NCBI RefSeq assembly: GCF_029542625.1
Contig: NZ_CP120733.1
Coordinates: 3,658,001 to 3,722,000 of the forward strand
From: Tepidibacter hydrothermalis
GTDB taxonomy: Bacteria > Bacillota > Clostridia > Peptostreptococcales > Peptostreptococcaceae
Reading direction: 5' to 3'
Length of the DNA: 64,000 bases
Below the pieces are notes generated by a model that ran no database searches, was not told the DNA's origin, and saw nothing but the letters and a program-made list of their open reading frames with translations. Positions 1 through 12,696 of the stretch are shown one piece after another. The translations under genes were made by a program, and so were the position numbers. Position 1 is the stretch's first letter; the number at the start of each line of letters is the position of its first letter.

Positions 1-159
1 TTATCTTTAAACATTTATATAGATTTTTTTTAATTGTATAATTTAAATGAAAATTTATTATAATTTTTTATAAAATAGTCTAAATTAATCATTTAAAATA
101 TATATTTTCTTTGTTTTTATGACATGTATACAGAATATTTGTCTGAAAACAATACAATT

Positions 160-193
160 AATAGGATATATTTAGTCTTATATCCTATTTTTT
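160..193 (+). terminator. Intrinsic terminator-like hairpin
   Basis: AATAGGATATA pairs with a downstream TATCCTATT across a short loop and is followed by a T-run. It would end transcription of a plus-strand gene lying left of the window; no such gene is visible here. Confidence 0.5.
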
Positions 194-274
194 AATCAAT
201 TATTTCCCTATTTTTTTTAAAATATCTCTATAATCTATTTATTTATTCTATAAAAACTCTAAAAATTCAAGTTC

Positions 275-476
275 AAAATGATACTCATTAAAATGTTAGC
301 TACTTTTGATTAACATTTTACTATAAAACTTAGATTTTGCTGTTAAAATATCCGTTAAGAAAGTTCTTTGTTTAACCGTAAGGGAGTTTAAGAACTTTTA
401 GGATATTTTATAAAGCAAAGTCTGTAGTTTTATTAAAACGTTGACTAAGTAGAGTTATTTTAATGAGTATCATTTT
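275..476. repeat. Repeat family C, copy C1 (long palindrome)
   Basis: The outer 20 bases, AAAATGATACTCATTAAAAT, are exactly the reverse complement of the last 20 (457-476). Complementarity continues inward with small gaps (CTACTT, ATAAAACT, TTTGCT, AAAATATCC, AAGTTCTT all recur inverted), so nearly the whole 202 bp could fold into one long hairpin. A diverged copy of almost identical length lies at 19935-20137. It contains no reading frame. It may be a MITE-like element or a transcribed palindromic repeat; no target-site duplication is obvious. Confidence 0.8.
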
Positions 477-520
477 TGATTTAATCGGATATTTAAGAGT
501 CATATAATTTTCTTAAAAAT

Positions 521-546
521 AAAAGCGAGGCATATGCCTCGCTTTT
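521..546. terminator. Bidirectional terminator after nrdG
   Basis: A perfect 26-bp palindrome with half-site AAAAGCGAGGCAT is flanked by A/T tracts on both sides. On the minus strand it overlaps the nrdG stop codon (545-547) and runs into a T-rich tract, so it should end the nrdDG transcript. Confidence 0.85.
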
Positions 547-1081
547 ATTTTGCTATATCCATATCTTCATTGTAATCCACATGAAGAACAGCTCTTTTTA
601 ATTGTAATGACTTCTTAACATCTAATATTCTTTGATTTGAGGATCCTCTATACTTTAAAAGCATACTTTTTTTAGATTCTACAAATTTTCCATCTATTAA
701 TACATCTATCTCATTCAATAGATTTTTCCATTTAAAATATTTTTCATTTCTAACATCGGTTAACTGTTCAATTGTATATCCACTATAAGCCCAAATATCT
801 AATCCTATCTTTCTCGCTTCTTTGCATATTTTCACAAGGGCATCTGGTTGTTCAAAAGGATCTCCACCACTAAGAGTTATACCCTTTTGTAGTTTCAAAT
901 CTTTTAAAGTATCTATTATTGATTCTACTTCAACTTCAAACCCTCCGCAAAAATCATGAGTTTGCTTGTTGTGACATCCTTTACAATTATGCTTGCAACC
1001 TTGGGTCCATATTACAGTTCTAAGTCCAGGTCCATCAACTATGCTGTCTGATGTCACAGAAGATGCTAGTCTTAATTTCAT
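545..1081 (-). CDS. nrdG: Anaerobic ribonucleotide reductase activating enzyme
   Basis: A radical-SAM enzyme that cleaves S-adenosylmethionine to place the glycyl radical on NrdD. The 178-residue product has the CxxxCxxC cluster motif at Cys29, Cys33 and Cys36 (QGCKHNCKGC) and the SAM-binding GGDPF at 72-76, and its length suits the family. The ATG follows a GGGGTGA ribosome site. It lies 14 nt after nrdD in the same transcript, and the terminator overlaps its stop codon. Regulation is expected to come from the NrdR-box promoter upstream of nrdD. Confidence 0.95.
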   Translation of the reverse strand: MKLRLASSVTSDSIVDGPGLRTVIWTQGCKHNCKGCHNKQTHDFCGGFEVEVESIIDTLKDLKLQKGITLSGGDPFEQPDALVKICKEARKIGLDIWAYSGYTIEQLTDVRNEKYFKWKNLLNEIDVLIDGKFVESKKSMLLKYRGSSNQRILDVKKSLQLKRAVLHVDYNEDMDIAK

Positions 1082-1095
1082 AATATCACCCCTTT

Positions 1096-3450
1096 TTAAT
1101 TATGTTTTACTCTATCTTTAACTTCAGCTCTCTTAGCGTCATTAAATCTGTCTACAGTACCCACTAAGTATCCTGTTATTCTTCTTATTCTCTCAAAGTG
1201 TATACCGTCTTCTCCGTCTTTTCTTCCACAAGCTGGACAAATATCATCTATTACTCCATTAAATCCACAAACAGGATCTCTATCAAGCGGATGATTTATA
1301 CTTCCATATCCAATTCCAGCTTCCTTCATAGCTCTTACTATGCTTTCAAATGCTTCTATATTATCCGATGGATTTCCATCAAGCTCTATATAACTTATAT
1401 GTCCTGCATTAGTAAGTGCATGATACTTAGCTTCTTTTTCTATTTTCTTAAACGCAGATAACTTATGGTAAACAGGTACATGGAAAGAGTTTGTATAATA
1501 GTCTCTATCTGTAACTCCTTCTATTTCACCAAATTCTTTTTTATCTATTTTAGTAAATCTTCCACTTAATCCTTCAGCTGGAGTTGCTATTAAAGAGAAA
1601 TTCAATCCATATTTTTCACTAGCTTCATCCATTTTATCTCTCATATATTTAATTATCTCAACACCTAAGTCTTGAGCATGATCACTTTCTCCATGATGCT
1701 CTCCTATTAATGCTTTTAAACACTCAGCAAGTCCTATAAATCCAATTGTCAATGTTCCTTGCTTTATAACTTCTCTTAAATCATCTTCCCAAGATAATTC
1801 TTTAGATCCAAGCCATACACCTTGTCCCATTAAGAAAGGGAAGTTTTTAACTTTTTTGTTTGCTTGTATTTCAAATCTTTCAAGTAATTGATCTATTACT
1901 AAATCTATTTTTTCTTGAAGTTCTTTGTAGAAACCTTCTATATCTGTTTCTTTATTCTTTAATTTTCCATGTTTGATTCCCAATCTCGGAAGATTAATAG
2001 TTGTAAATGAAAGATTTCCTCTACCTGTAACTATTTCTTCTCCACATACATTTCCAACTACTCTTGTTCTACATCCCATATAAGTCGCTTCTGTTTCAGG
2101 ATGTCCCTCTTTGTAATACTGAAGGTTAAATGGAGCATCTATAAAACTGAAATTCGGGAATAATCTCTTTGATGAAACTTTACATGCTAGTTTAAATAAA
2201 TCATAGTTTACATCTTCTTTATTTAAGTTTATACCTTCTTTTACTTTGAATATTAAAATTGGGAATATAGCTGTTTCTCCATTTCCAAGTCCTTTTTCTA
2301 AAGAAAGTAACAAGTTTTTACTAACCATTCTTCCCTCTTCACTTGTGTCAGTTCCGAAGTTAACACTTGAAAAAGGTACTTGTGCTCCAGCTCTTGAATG
2401 CATTGTATTTAAATTGTGTATAAAAGCTTCCATAGCTTGGTAAGTTTTTCTATTCGTCTCTCTTAAAGCTTCTTTACTTGCAAATTTTTGTATTTTTGAG
2501 CATTTCTCTTCATCTAAATCATATTCTTTAATTAATTCTTGTTTAATTTTATTATTTATTTCTTCATCTATAGTTAAAGAAATTTCTTTGTTTAAAGATT
2601 TCTCTATTTCATTAACTTTATTAATCATAATTTTTATTTGGTCTTCTTCAATATCTTTTTCTATGCTTATAGCCTTGTATATATTTTCTATATATGATCT
2701 TTTAAATGTTTTTTTCACTCCATTTGCCAATCCATAATCGAAAAACGGTATACTTTGACCTCCATGTTGATCATTTTGATTAGATTGAATTGCAATAGCT
2801 GCAAGAGCAGAATAACTTAGTATATCTTGTGGTTCTCTTAAATGACCATGACCTGTTGAAAATCCACCTTCAAATAATTGAGATATATCTATTTGACAAC
2901 AAGTCAGTGTACCCATATTTAAAAAATCCATATCATGTATATGTATATCTCCAGCGTCATGTGCTTTTGAATGATTAGGTTTTATAACAAATTGCTTACA
3001 AAATTCTTTAGATACAGCGCTTCCATACTGAAGCATAGTTCCCATAGCTGTATTTCCATCTATATTAGCATTTTCTCTTTTTATATCTGCATTATCTGCA
3101 TCTGAAAAAGTTATTTCTTTTATAGCTTGTATAAGTCTTGTCTTAGAATTTCTTATTCTACTTCTTTCCGCTCTGTATAATATATAAGACTCACTAGTTT
3201 TTGCATGTCCATTTTTTATCAAAGTTTTTACAACAGCATCTTGAACATTTTCTACTGTTGGGATTTGTCCCATATATTGTTTTGTTAAAAGGCTTAATGC
3301 TTTATCTGCTAATTTATCTGCTATTTTATAGTCTGCTGTTTTTCCTTCTTTTTGTGCAACCTCGCTAGCCGATAAGAATATCGCTCTTGCTATTTTGTCT
3401 TTACTAAAGCCAATTACTCTACCGTCTCTTTTCTTTACATTTTCAATCAT
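1096..3450 (-). CDS. nrdD: Anaerobic (class III) ribonucleoside-triphosphate reductase
   Basis: Makes deoxyribonucleotides from ribonucleoside triphosphates without oxygen, using a glycyl radical. The 784-residue protein begins with an ATP-cone regulatory domain (about residues 3-90, starting KKRDGRVIGFSKDKI). It ends with the zinc-site cysteines in VCGFNG and CPACGR and the radical loop RRITGYLVGT, whose Gly760 is the predicted radical site. The ATG follows AAGGGGGC. It is cotranscribed with nrdG. The promoter carries two NrdR-like boxes, so repression by the NrdR ATP-cone regulator is likely. Confidence 0.96.
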   Translation of the reverse strand: MIENVKKRDGRVIGFSKDKIARAIFLSASEVAQKEGKTADYKIADKLADKALSLLTKQYMGQIPTVENVQDAVVKTLIKNGHAKTSESYILYRAERSRIRNSKTRLIQAIKEITFSDADNADIKRENANIDGNTAMGTMLQYGSAVSKEFCKQFVIKPNHSKAHDAGDIHIHDMDFLNMGTLTCCQIDISQLFEGGFSTGHGHLREPQDILSYSALAAIAIQSNQNDQHGGQSIPFFDYGLANGVKKTFKRSYIENIYKAISIEKDIEEDQIKIMINKVNEIEKSLNKEISLTIDEEINNKIKQELIKEYDLDEEKCSKIQKFASKEALRETNRKTYQAMEAFIHNLNTMHSRAGAQVPFSSVNFGTDTSEEGRMVSKNLLLSLEKGLGNGETAIFPILIFKVKEGINLNKEDVNYDLFKLACKVSSKRLFPNFSFIDAPFNLQYYKEGHPETEATYMGCRTRVVGNVCGEEIVTGRGNLSFTTINLPRLGIKHGKLKNKETDIEGFYKELQEKIDLVIDQLLERFEIQANKKVKNFPFLMGQGVWLGSKELSWEDDLREVIKQGTLTIGFIGLAECLKALIGEHHGESDHAQDLGVEIIKYMRDKMDEASEKYGLNFSLIATPAEGLSGRFTKIDKKEFGEIEGVTDRDYYTNSFHVPVYHKLSAFKKIEKEAKYHALTNAGHISYIELDGNPSDNIEAFESIVRAMKEAGIGYGSINHPLDRDPVCGFNGVIDDICPACGRKDGEDGIHFERIRRITGYLVGTVDRFNDAKRAEVKDRVKHN

Positions 3451-3464
3451 ACTACTGCCCCCTT

Positions 3465-3521
3465 GTACATTATCTTGTGTATGTTATTTCCGTTTATACT
3501 ACATATAGTGTTGCTAGTCAA
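3465..3521 (-). promoter_or_regulatory. nrdDG promoter with two NrdR-like boxes
   Basis: On the minus strand TTGACT (3516-3521) and TATAAA (3493-3498) are separated by 17 bp, a good sigma-A promoter. One 16-bp box, ACACTATATGTAGTAT (3496-3511), fills the spacer and overlaps the -10. A weaker box, ACACAAGATAATGTAC (3465-3480), lies between the start site and the ribosome site. The boxes start 31 bp apart, about three helical turns, as expected for paired NrdR sites. The match to the NrdR consensus is from memory. Confidence 0.8.
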
Positions 3522-3550
3522 AAAAAATACCCTTTAACCTCGTTAAAGGG
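3520..3550 (-). terminator. Intrinsic terminator directly upstream of the nrdD promoter
   Basis: A perfect 9-bp stem (CCCTTTAAC with GTTAAAGGG, 3-nt loop) is followed on the minus strand by TA and eight T. The end of the T-run provides the first bases of the nrdD -35 hexamer. It insulates nrdDG from transcription arriving from cobQ. Confidence 0.85.
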
Positions 3551-3870
3551 TTCTCGTATATTTGCTATATTTAGATTATCAAAATTAATCAAATTAGTCA
3601 AACACGCTCAAAGTATTGAAATTACAAGTTCATTTTTTTGAAACCAAGTATTTATAATGGTTCTATTTTTTATGAATTTTTTCCTAAAATTTTTATGGGA
3701 CAGTTCATATTTCTTTCTATTTTGGTTATATAATTCTCTGAAATAGTTGTTATTACACCTTTACATGAAACAAGTAATTTATGTAAATTCAATTTAATAT
3801 CATTGTATTTTATCTTTATTCTATTTATTTTTTGATAATAGTATATTTATATTTTATGTCTTCTATCCTT
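3551..3870. other. Region between cobQ and the nrdD terminator
   Basis: About 320 bp of AT-rich sequence without a supported gene. On the minus strand one frame stays open for about 55 codons (roughly 3680-3850; it includes KLLVSCKGVITT and MNCPIKILG) but has no ATG near its beginning and no ribosome site. It may be a decayed gene end or chance. The cobQ 3' leader probably runs through here to the terminator at 3520-3550. Confidence 0.4.
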
Positions 3871-5397
3871 TTACTCCCCTTTTAATATAGAGTATATTTT
3901 ATCTATATCTATATTTGATCTTACTATATTAGCTAATTTATCGTATTCCTTCTCTTTAAATTCTTTAAATGATGTGACTTCACTTTGTATTTCATCTAAC
4001 CCTCTTGTCTTTCTTATATTATTTAACAATCCTCTTGTAAAGCTTATATTATCAAATATTCCATGTATGTAACTTCCAGCAACGTTCCCTTGTAAATTTA
4101 TAGCCCCTTCTAACTCATCAATATTTTCATCCATTCTTTTAATCATTTTATTTAAACTTCTAGATTCTCTTCCAACAACACTTCTTCCCATATGTATTTC
4201 ATATCCTTCTACCTTTGTTCCTTCAAGTGATGTTAATAATCCTCTTACGTTATTTTGAACAACAGCCTCTACTTGTGTAGTTATTTTTTCTCCTTCAAAT
4301 GTAGTTTCTATGTCCAAAAGGCCTATTCCGTCTATTTCTTTTATTCCGCATTCAACACCCTGTGGATCATATAATTTTTTTCCTAAAATTTGATATCCTC
4401 CACAAATACCAAATATTAACTTACCTTTTTTATGTAAATCATTTATTTGTCTTTCAAGACCACTTTCTCTTAAATAAATAAGATCTTCTATTGTATTCTT
4501 ACTTCCAGGTATTATTAATATATCTGGATCACCTATAGATTCCCCTTTCATTACATATCTCAGGTTAACATCTTCTTGTGTTTCAAAAACATTAAAGTCT
4601 GTGAAGTTAGAAACGTGTGGTAAATATAGAACCTCCACATTAACATCTCCACTATCCTTTGATTTTTGATTTCTAAATCTATCTGCAAGACTGTCTTCAT
4701 CTTCTATTTTAAGATTGCTGTACGGTATAACTCCAAGCACAGGAACCTTAATTATATCTTCAATCATTTTTATACCCGGCTTTAGTATTTCTACATCTCC
4801 TCTGAATTTATTTATTATAACTCCCTTAACTCTTTTTCTTTCCTCTTCTGTTAAAAGTAGCATAGTTCCTGCTAGGGATGCAAATACTCCACCTCTATCT
4901 ATATCTCCAATTATTACAACAGGTGAATCTGATAGATTTGCCATTCCCATATTTACTATATCATTTTCTCTTAAATTTATTTCAGCAGGACTTCCAGCTC
5001 CCTCTAAAACAACTGCATCATATTCATTTGCTAATTTATCGTATATATCTTTTATCATATTTGAAAGCTGTGGTTTAAATTCATGGTAAGTAACAGCATC
5101 CATATTATCATATACTTTTCCATTTATTATAACCTGAGCTTTTTTATCTGTTGTAGGCTTTAAAAGTACAGGATTCATTCTAACATCAGGTTCTAACCCT
5201 GCTGCTTCTGCTTGAAAGACTTGAGCTCGTCCCATTTCATCTCCATCTTTTGTTATAAATGAATTAAGAGCCATATTTTGTGATTTAAAAGGCGCTACAC
5301 TTAATCCATCTTGCTTAAATATTCTACAAAACGCAGCTGTAAGCAAACTCTTACCTACACCCGAAGCTGTTCCTTGAAGCATTATTGATTTTCCCAT
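3871..5397 (-). CDS. cobQ: Cobyric acid synthase
   Basis: Amidates four side chains of adenosylcobyrinic acid a,c-diamide in cobalamin synthesis, using glutamine and ATP. The N-terminal dethiobiotin-synthetase-like ATP domain shows [11 protein letters not shown] at residues 9-19, and the C-terminal type I glutamine amidotransferase domain has the nucleophile Cys332 in [10 protein letters not shown]. The 508 residues are normal for the family. It stands alone; no other corrin genes are in the window, so the rest of the pathway must be elsewhere if it is complete. A cobamide user, methylmalonyl-CoA mutase, is 20 kb away. A partial family A repeat lies 130 bp upstream. No cobalamin riboswitch was recognised in the leader. 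Confidence 0.93.
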   Translation of the reverse strand: MGKSIMLQGTASGVGKSLLTAAFCRIFKQDGLSVAPFKSQNMALNSFITKDGDEMGRAQVFQAEAAGLEPDVRMNPVLLKPTTDKKAQVIINGKVYDNMDAVTYHEFKPQLSNMIKDIYDKLANEYDAVVLEGAGSPAEINLRENDIVNMGMANLSDSPVVIIGDIDRGGVFASLAGTMLLLTEEERKRVKGVIINKFRGDVEILKPGIKMIEDIIKVPVLGVIPYSNLKIEDEDSLADRFRNQKSKDSGDVNVEVLYLPHVSNFTDFNVFETQEDVNLRYVMKGESIGDPDILIIPGSKNTIEDLIYLRESGLERQINDLHKKGKLIFGICGGYQILGKKLYDPQGVECGIKEIDGIGLLDIETTFEGEKITTQVEAVVQNNVRGLLTSLEGTKVEGYEIHMGRSVVGRESRSLNKMIKRMDENIDELEGAINLQGNVAGSYIHGIFDNISFTRGLLNNIRKTRGLDEIQSEVTSFKEFKEKEYDKLANIVRSNIDIDKIYSILKGE

Positions 5398-5528
5398 TAT
5401 TTATCCCCCTCTTGTGTCTTATATTTTCATATTCATTTGAATTGTACATGTAAATATTAACATTTATAATTTAGTTAATCCAATTCTATTATAACTTATA
5501 TACGTCCATATGTTTATATGTTTAATGC

Positions 5529-5606
5529 TTAAAAATAATTGCAAGTATAGTTCTTTCGTCCATGTTCCCCACATATTCAAAACTATATGGTTTCCTATAG
5601 AACAAA
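5529..5606 (-). repeat. Repeat family A, copy A1 (partial)
   Basis: Retains the distal half of the family: AATTGCAAGTATAGTTCTTT, then CATGTT, then AAACTATATGGTTTCCTATAG on the plus strand. The hairpin half is missing. It lies about 130 bp 5' of cobQ, read in the cobQ direction. Confidence 0.6.
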
Positions 5607-5630
5607 ATAATATTATTTTTAATACATTAT

Positions 5631-5641
5631 TATGCTATAAT
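5631..5641 (+). promoter_or_regulatory. Extended -10 promoter for the aminotransferase
   Basis: TATGCTATAAT is an extended -10 element (TGnTATAAT) 33 bp before the ATG at 5675. No good -35 is seen, as is common for extended -10 promoters. Confidence 0.5.
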
Positions 5642-5674
5642 TTATTAAACTAAATCTAAAAGAGGAGTGATTAA

Positions 5675-6856
5675 ATGGTCTCTAATAAATTAAAAAATAT
5701 AACCCCATCTTATACTATTGGTATCAGTTCTAAAGTAGCTAAGCTTCAAGAGAAGGGGCTTGATATATCCAATCTAAGTATAGGGGAACCAGATTTTAAT
5801 GTACCTACAAAAGCAAAAGATGTAGCTATCAATGCTTTAAATAACAATAAAACTAAATATGATAGTGTTTCAGGTGTTAATGAATTAAGACATGAAATTA
5901 TCAAAAAATTAAAATCCGAAAACAATGTAGATTATGATTTAGATGAAATAGTTGTTTCAAGTGGAGCAAAGCATGCAATAACTAATACTTTAATTTCAAT
6001 ATTAAATCCTGGTGATGAGGTCTTAGTTCCTAAACCATACTGGGTTAGTTATCCTGAAATGATAAAATTATGTTCAGGTATGCCAGTTTTTGTAGATACT
6101 GATAAAAAAAATAATTTTAAAATAAGCGTATCCGACATAAAAAAACATATAACACCTAAAACAAAAATGTTATTCATATCTAATCCATCAAATCCTACTG
6201 GAGCTATTTATACAAGAGAAGAGCTTGAAAATATAGTTGATATATGTATAAAAAACAATATATACATACTTGCAGATGAGATTTACGAAAAAATATCTTA
6301 TGAAGGTAATTTTATAAGTATAGCATCTTTATCTAATGAAGCTAAAGATATAACTATAACTATAAACGGTTTTTCTAAATCGGCTGCTATGACAGGGATG
6401 AGAGTTGGGTATTCTGCTTCTAATAAAATCATTGCTAAGGGAATTTCTACGGTTCAAGGACATTTAGTTTCACACCCATCTACCATATCTCAATGGTGTG
6501 CCTACGGAGCATTAAAATACTGCTCAGATGATATAGATGATATGGTCAAAATATACAAACAAAAAAGAGATTTAGCTATAGATATGTTATCTAAAATAGA
6601 TTGTATAGATTATGTATATCCAGAAGGTGCTTTTTATATGTTTATCGACATTTCTAGTTTAAAGTCAAAACTTAATTATAAAGATAGTTTTTCAGTCGAG
6701 TTTTGCGATAAGCTTTTATCTAATAATAATGTAGCAGCCGTTCCTGGAATTGCATTCGGAATGGATGATTATATAAGAATTTCTTATGCTTGTAGTGAGG
6801 ATAATTTGATTACTGGAATTAAGGGTATTGAGGAATTTGTAAATTCATTACTGTAA
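5675..6856 (+). CDS. Class I PLP-dependent aminotransferase (aspartate aminotransferase-like)
   Basis: A fold-type I aminotransferase of 393 residues. The PLP-anchoring lysine is Lys235 in INGFSKSAAMTGMRVGY, and SNPSNPTGAIY and the aspartate of ILADEIYEKI are the usual PLP-contact motifs. It most resembles AspC/PatA-type aspartate aminotransferases, but the amino-acid substrate cannot be read from the sequence. The ATG follows AGAGGAGTGATTAA. It is monocistronic and divergent from cobQ; the 277-bp gap between them holds repeat A1 and an extended -10 promoter. Related enzymes use tyrosine, alanine or N-succinyl-diaminopimelate. Confidence 0.9.
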   Translation: MVSNKLKNITPSYTIGISSKVAKLQEKGLDISNLSIGEPDFNVPTKAKDVAINALNNNKTKYDSVSGVNELRHEIIKKLKSENNVDYDLDEIVVSSGAKHAITNTLISILNPGDEVLVPKPYWVSYPEMIKLCSGMPVFVDTDKKNNFKISVSDIKKHITPKTKMLFISNPSNPTGAIYTREELENIVDICIKNNIYILADEIYEKISYEGNFISIASLSNEAKDITITINGFSKSAAMTGMRVGYSASNKIIAKGISTVQGHLVSHPSTISQWCAYGALKYCSDDIDDMVKIYKQKRDLAIDMLSKIDCIDYVYPEGAFYMFIDISSLKSKLNYKDSFSVEFCDKLLSNNNVAAVPGIAFGMDDYIRISYACSEDNLITGIKGIEEFVNSLL

Positions 6857-7169
6857 AACCAGCTTTCAAATCAATAACAACCTAAAAACGGAGTTTGTAC
6901 TACTTATAATAGTCTACTCCAAACACTTTAATATTTTCAATATTTCCTGTCAATCAAACTCGTAATCTTTTTATATTAAAGCGACAGCTTAATCTATATA
7001 TCTCTATATTTCATTAACTTGTTGTTCCAAAAATGACCCTTATTAAAAGGAGTTTTAGTATATTTTCATAAAGCTTATCTTAATATTATTTTTTTATCTC
7101 TCAAACTTTTCGAGTAGTCACGTAATATTTTCTATTTAATAGTTAACTTTATCTATATATTCAAATACT
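6857..7169. other. Gene-free stretch between the aminotransferase and the rRNA terminator
   Basis: Just over 300 bp of AT-rich sequence. A weak GGAGT...ACTCC hairpin near 6890-6922 has no T-run. No coding frame, RNA gene or repeat copy was recognised. Confidence 0.5.
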
Positions 7170-7242
7170 AAAAAAAGATGGTTATTTAAATGTTAGTGAA
7201 TCTATTTAATGAATTCACGGTATTTAAATAACCATCTTTTTC
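7170..7242 (-). terminator. rRNA operon terminator (long hairpin)
   Basis: On the minus strand AAAAGATGGTTATTTAAAT pairs with ATTTAAATAACCATCTTTT, enclosing a second inner stem GTGAAT/ATTCAC, and ends in a T-run. It lies about 45 bp beyond the 5S 3' end and is much longer than the other terminators in the window, as suits a very heavily transcribed unit. Confidence 0.9.
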
Positions 7243-7286
7243 GATTAACCACCATCCAAAGATAAAATAACGCATAAAAAAAGATT

Positions 7287-7403
<117 letters not shown>

Positions 7404-7441
7404 TAATCTTTTGAGTTGTAAGTATTAGATTTTAATACTTT

Positions 7442-7459
7442 CAAAATTGACCAGATTTA
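7442..7459. repeat. 3' arm of the 23S processing stem
   Basis: CAAAATTGACCAGATTTA is the inverted partner (about 17 of 18 bases) of 10393-10410 on the other side of 23S. In the transcript the two arms pair and enclose the 23S precursor, the usual RNase III substrate. Confidence 0.75.
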
Positions 7460-7465
7460 ATAAAA

Positions 7466-10382
<2,917 letters not shown>

Positions 10383-10392
10383 TAAATTTATT

Positions 10393-10410
10393 TAAATCTG
10401 TTCAATTTTC
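10393..10410. repeat. 5' arm of the 23S processing stem
   Basis: TAAATCTGTTCAATTTTC lies 10 bp before the 23S 5' end and is complementary to 7442-7459. Confidence 0.75.
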
Positions 10411-10490
10411 AAAGTACTAAAGTATGTCATCAACTAATTTACTATGTAAACTTCGTTAATAAACGCACTAATTTTGAGGAATAAACCCTC

Positions 10491-10510
10491 AAAATTAAAC
10501 AGTAGGTTAT
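10491..10510. repeat. 3' arm of the 16S processing stem
   Basis: AAAATTAAACAGTAGGTTAT is a perfect 20-base inverted copy of 12105-12124. The two arms flank 16S in the transcript and would form its processing helix. Confidence 0.85.
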
Positions 10511-12038
<1,528 letters not shown>

Positions 12039-12104
12039 AGTTTGTCAGTACTCAGTAACTGACTTTATGTGTTGTTTCCGAAAATCACTGTTTGTGATTT
12101 ATTT

Positions 12105-12124
12105 ATAACCTACTGTTTAATTTT
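12105..12124. repeat. 5' arm of the 16S processing stem
   Basis: The plus-strand sequence ATAACCTACTGTTTAATTTT is perfectly complementary to 10491-10510 and lies in the leader between the rRNA promoter and 16S. Confidence 0.85.
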
Positions 12125-12174
12125 CAAAGTTCATTTTGTGTTTCGTGTTTGCCTCGTTGTTGAGGACAAGTAAT

Positions 12175-12235
12175 ACTATATCAGCATTTGATACATTGGT
12201 CAACACTTTTTTTGTTTTTTTTAGTTTTTTTCTTT
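12175..12235 (-). promoter_or_regulatory. rRNA operon promoter with UP element
   Basis: On the minus strand TTGACC (12198-12203) and TATAGT (12175-12180) are 17 bp apart. Upstream of the -35, about 12207-12235 is almost pure A in tracts, typical of an UP element binding the RNA polymerase alpha subunit. A small CCTC/GAGG hairpin follows in the first transcribed bases. Confidence 0.85.
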
Positions 12236-12416
12236 ATTTAGCTATCTTTTTATCATAATTTGATGGTTCAGAGTATTGACTTTGATAAGATTCTCTTCTT
12301 TTTCTTTTCACAGGTTTGTTTGTTTTCAGATCAGATAACGCATTGAAGTAAAGAAAAATCATTACTTGGGTTACTATCGATACTATACATATTAAGCAGA
12401 TCCAATTTATTAACAT
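12234..12416 (-). CDS. Small single-pass membrane protein, unknown function
   Basis: The 60-residue product is not recognised. It starts MLINWICLICIVSIVTQVMIF, one hydrophobic helix (about residues 2-24), followed by a basic segment (KPVKRKRRES) and a polar Ser/Tyr/Gln tail. By the positive-inside rule the tail would be cytoplasmic. I chose the ATG at 12416 because AGAGGGAGTGAG sits just before it; an upstream in-frame ATG would add 15 residues but lacks a ribosome site. Its stop codon touches the rRNA UP element, so it lies just upstream of the rRNA promoter in the same direction. Confidence 0.6.
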   Translation of the reverse strand: MLINWICLICIVSIVTQVMIFLYFNALSDLKTNKPVKRKRRESYQSQYSEPSNYDKKIAK

Positions 12417-12650
12417 CTCACTCCCTCTTTTCATAATATTTATATCAAGAACTCGCTTCATGATTTTACTATTATCATATATCCAATAAGTTCTAACAGC
12501 ATCCAGCGCTTAATTACATTATAATTTACTTAAATATAATAATTTAATCTAAATTTTCACATTCTATTATACATTCTATATTCTATCATACTTTCCTCTA
12601 TTAATTAATATTCAAATTTCAACATTTTCTGACCTTTCTCATATTTGATA

Positions 12651-12683
12651 AAAAAGTCCCAGACTTTATTCAAGTCTGGGAGT
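12651..12683 (-). terminator. Terminator of greA-lysS
   Basis: The minus strand reads CTCCCAGACTTGAATAAAGT and then CTGGGACTTTTTT, a 9-10 bp GC-containing stem followed by T6, just after the lysS stop codon. Confidence 0.9.
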
Positions 12684-12696
12684 GTATATATTACTA

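Larger units (their letters stand above)
1..520. other. Gene-free stretch at the left edge
   Basis: No convincing coding frame is seen. The stretch holds a plus-strand terminator-like hairpin at 160-193, the palindromic repeat C1 at 275-476, and at about 481-523 an AT-rich segment resembling the tail of repeat family A (it shares the block CATATAATTTTCTTA with other copies). The rest is AT-rich sequence without a recognisable signal. Confidence 0.6.

Noticed and set aside
5398-5674. Cobalamin riboswitch ahead of cobQ
   Set aside because: No B12-box-like GCCACTG sequence or long structured leader was found on the minus strand.
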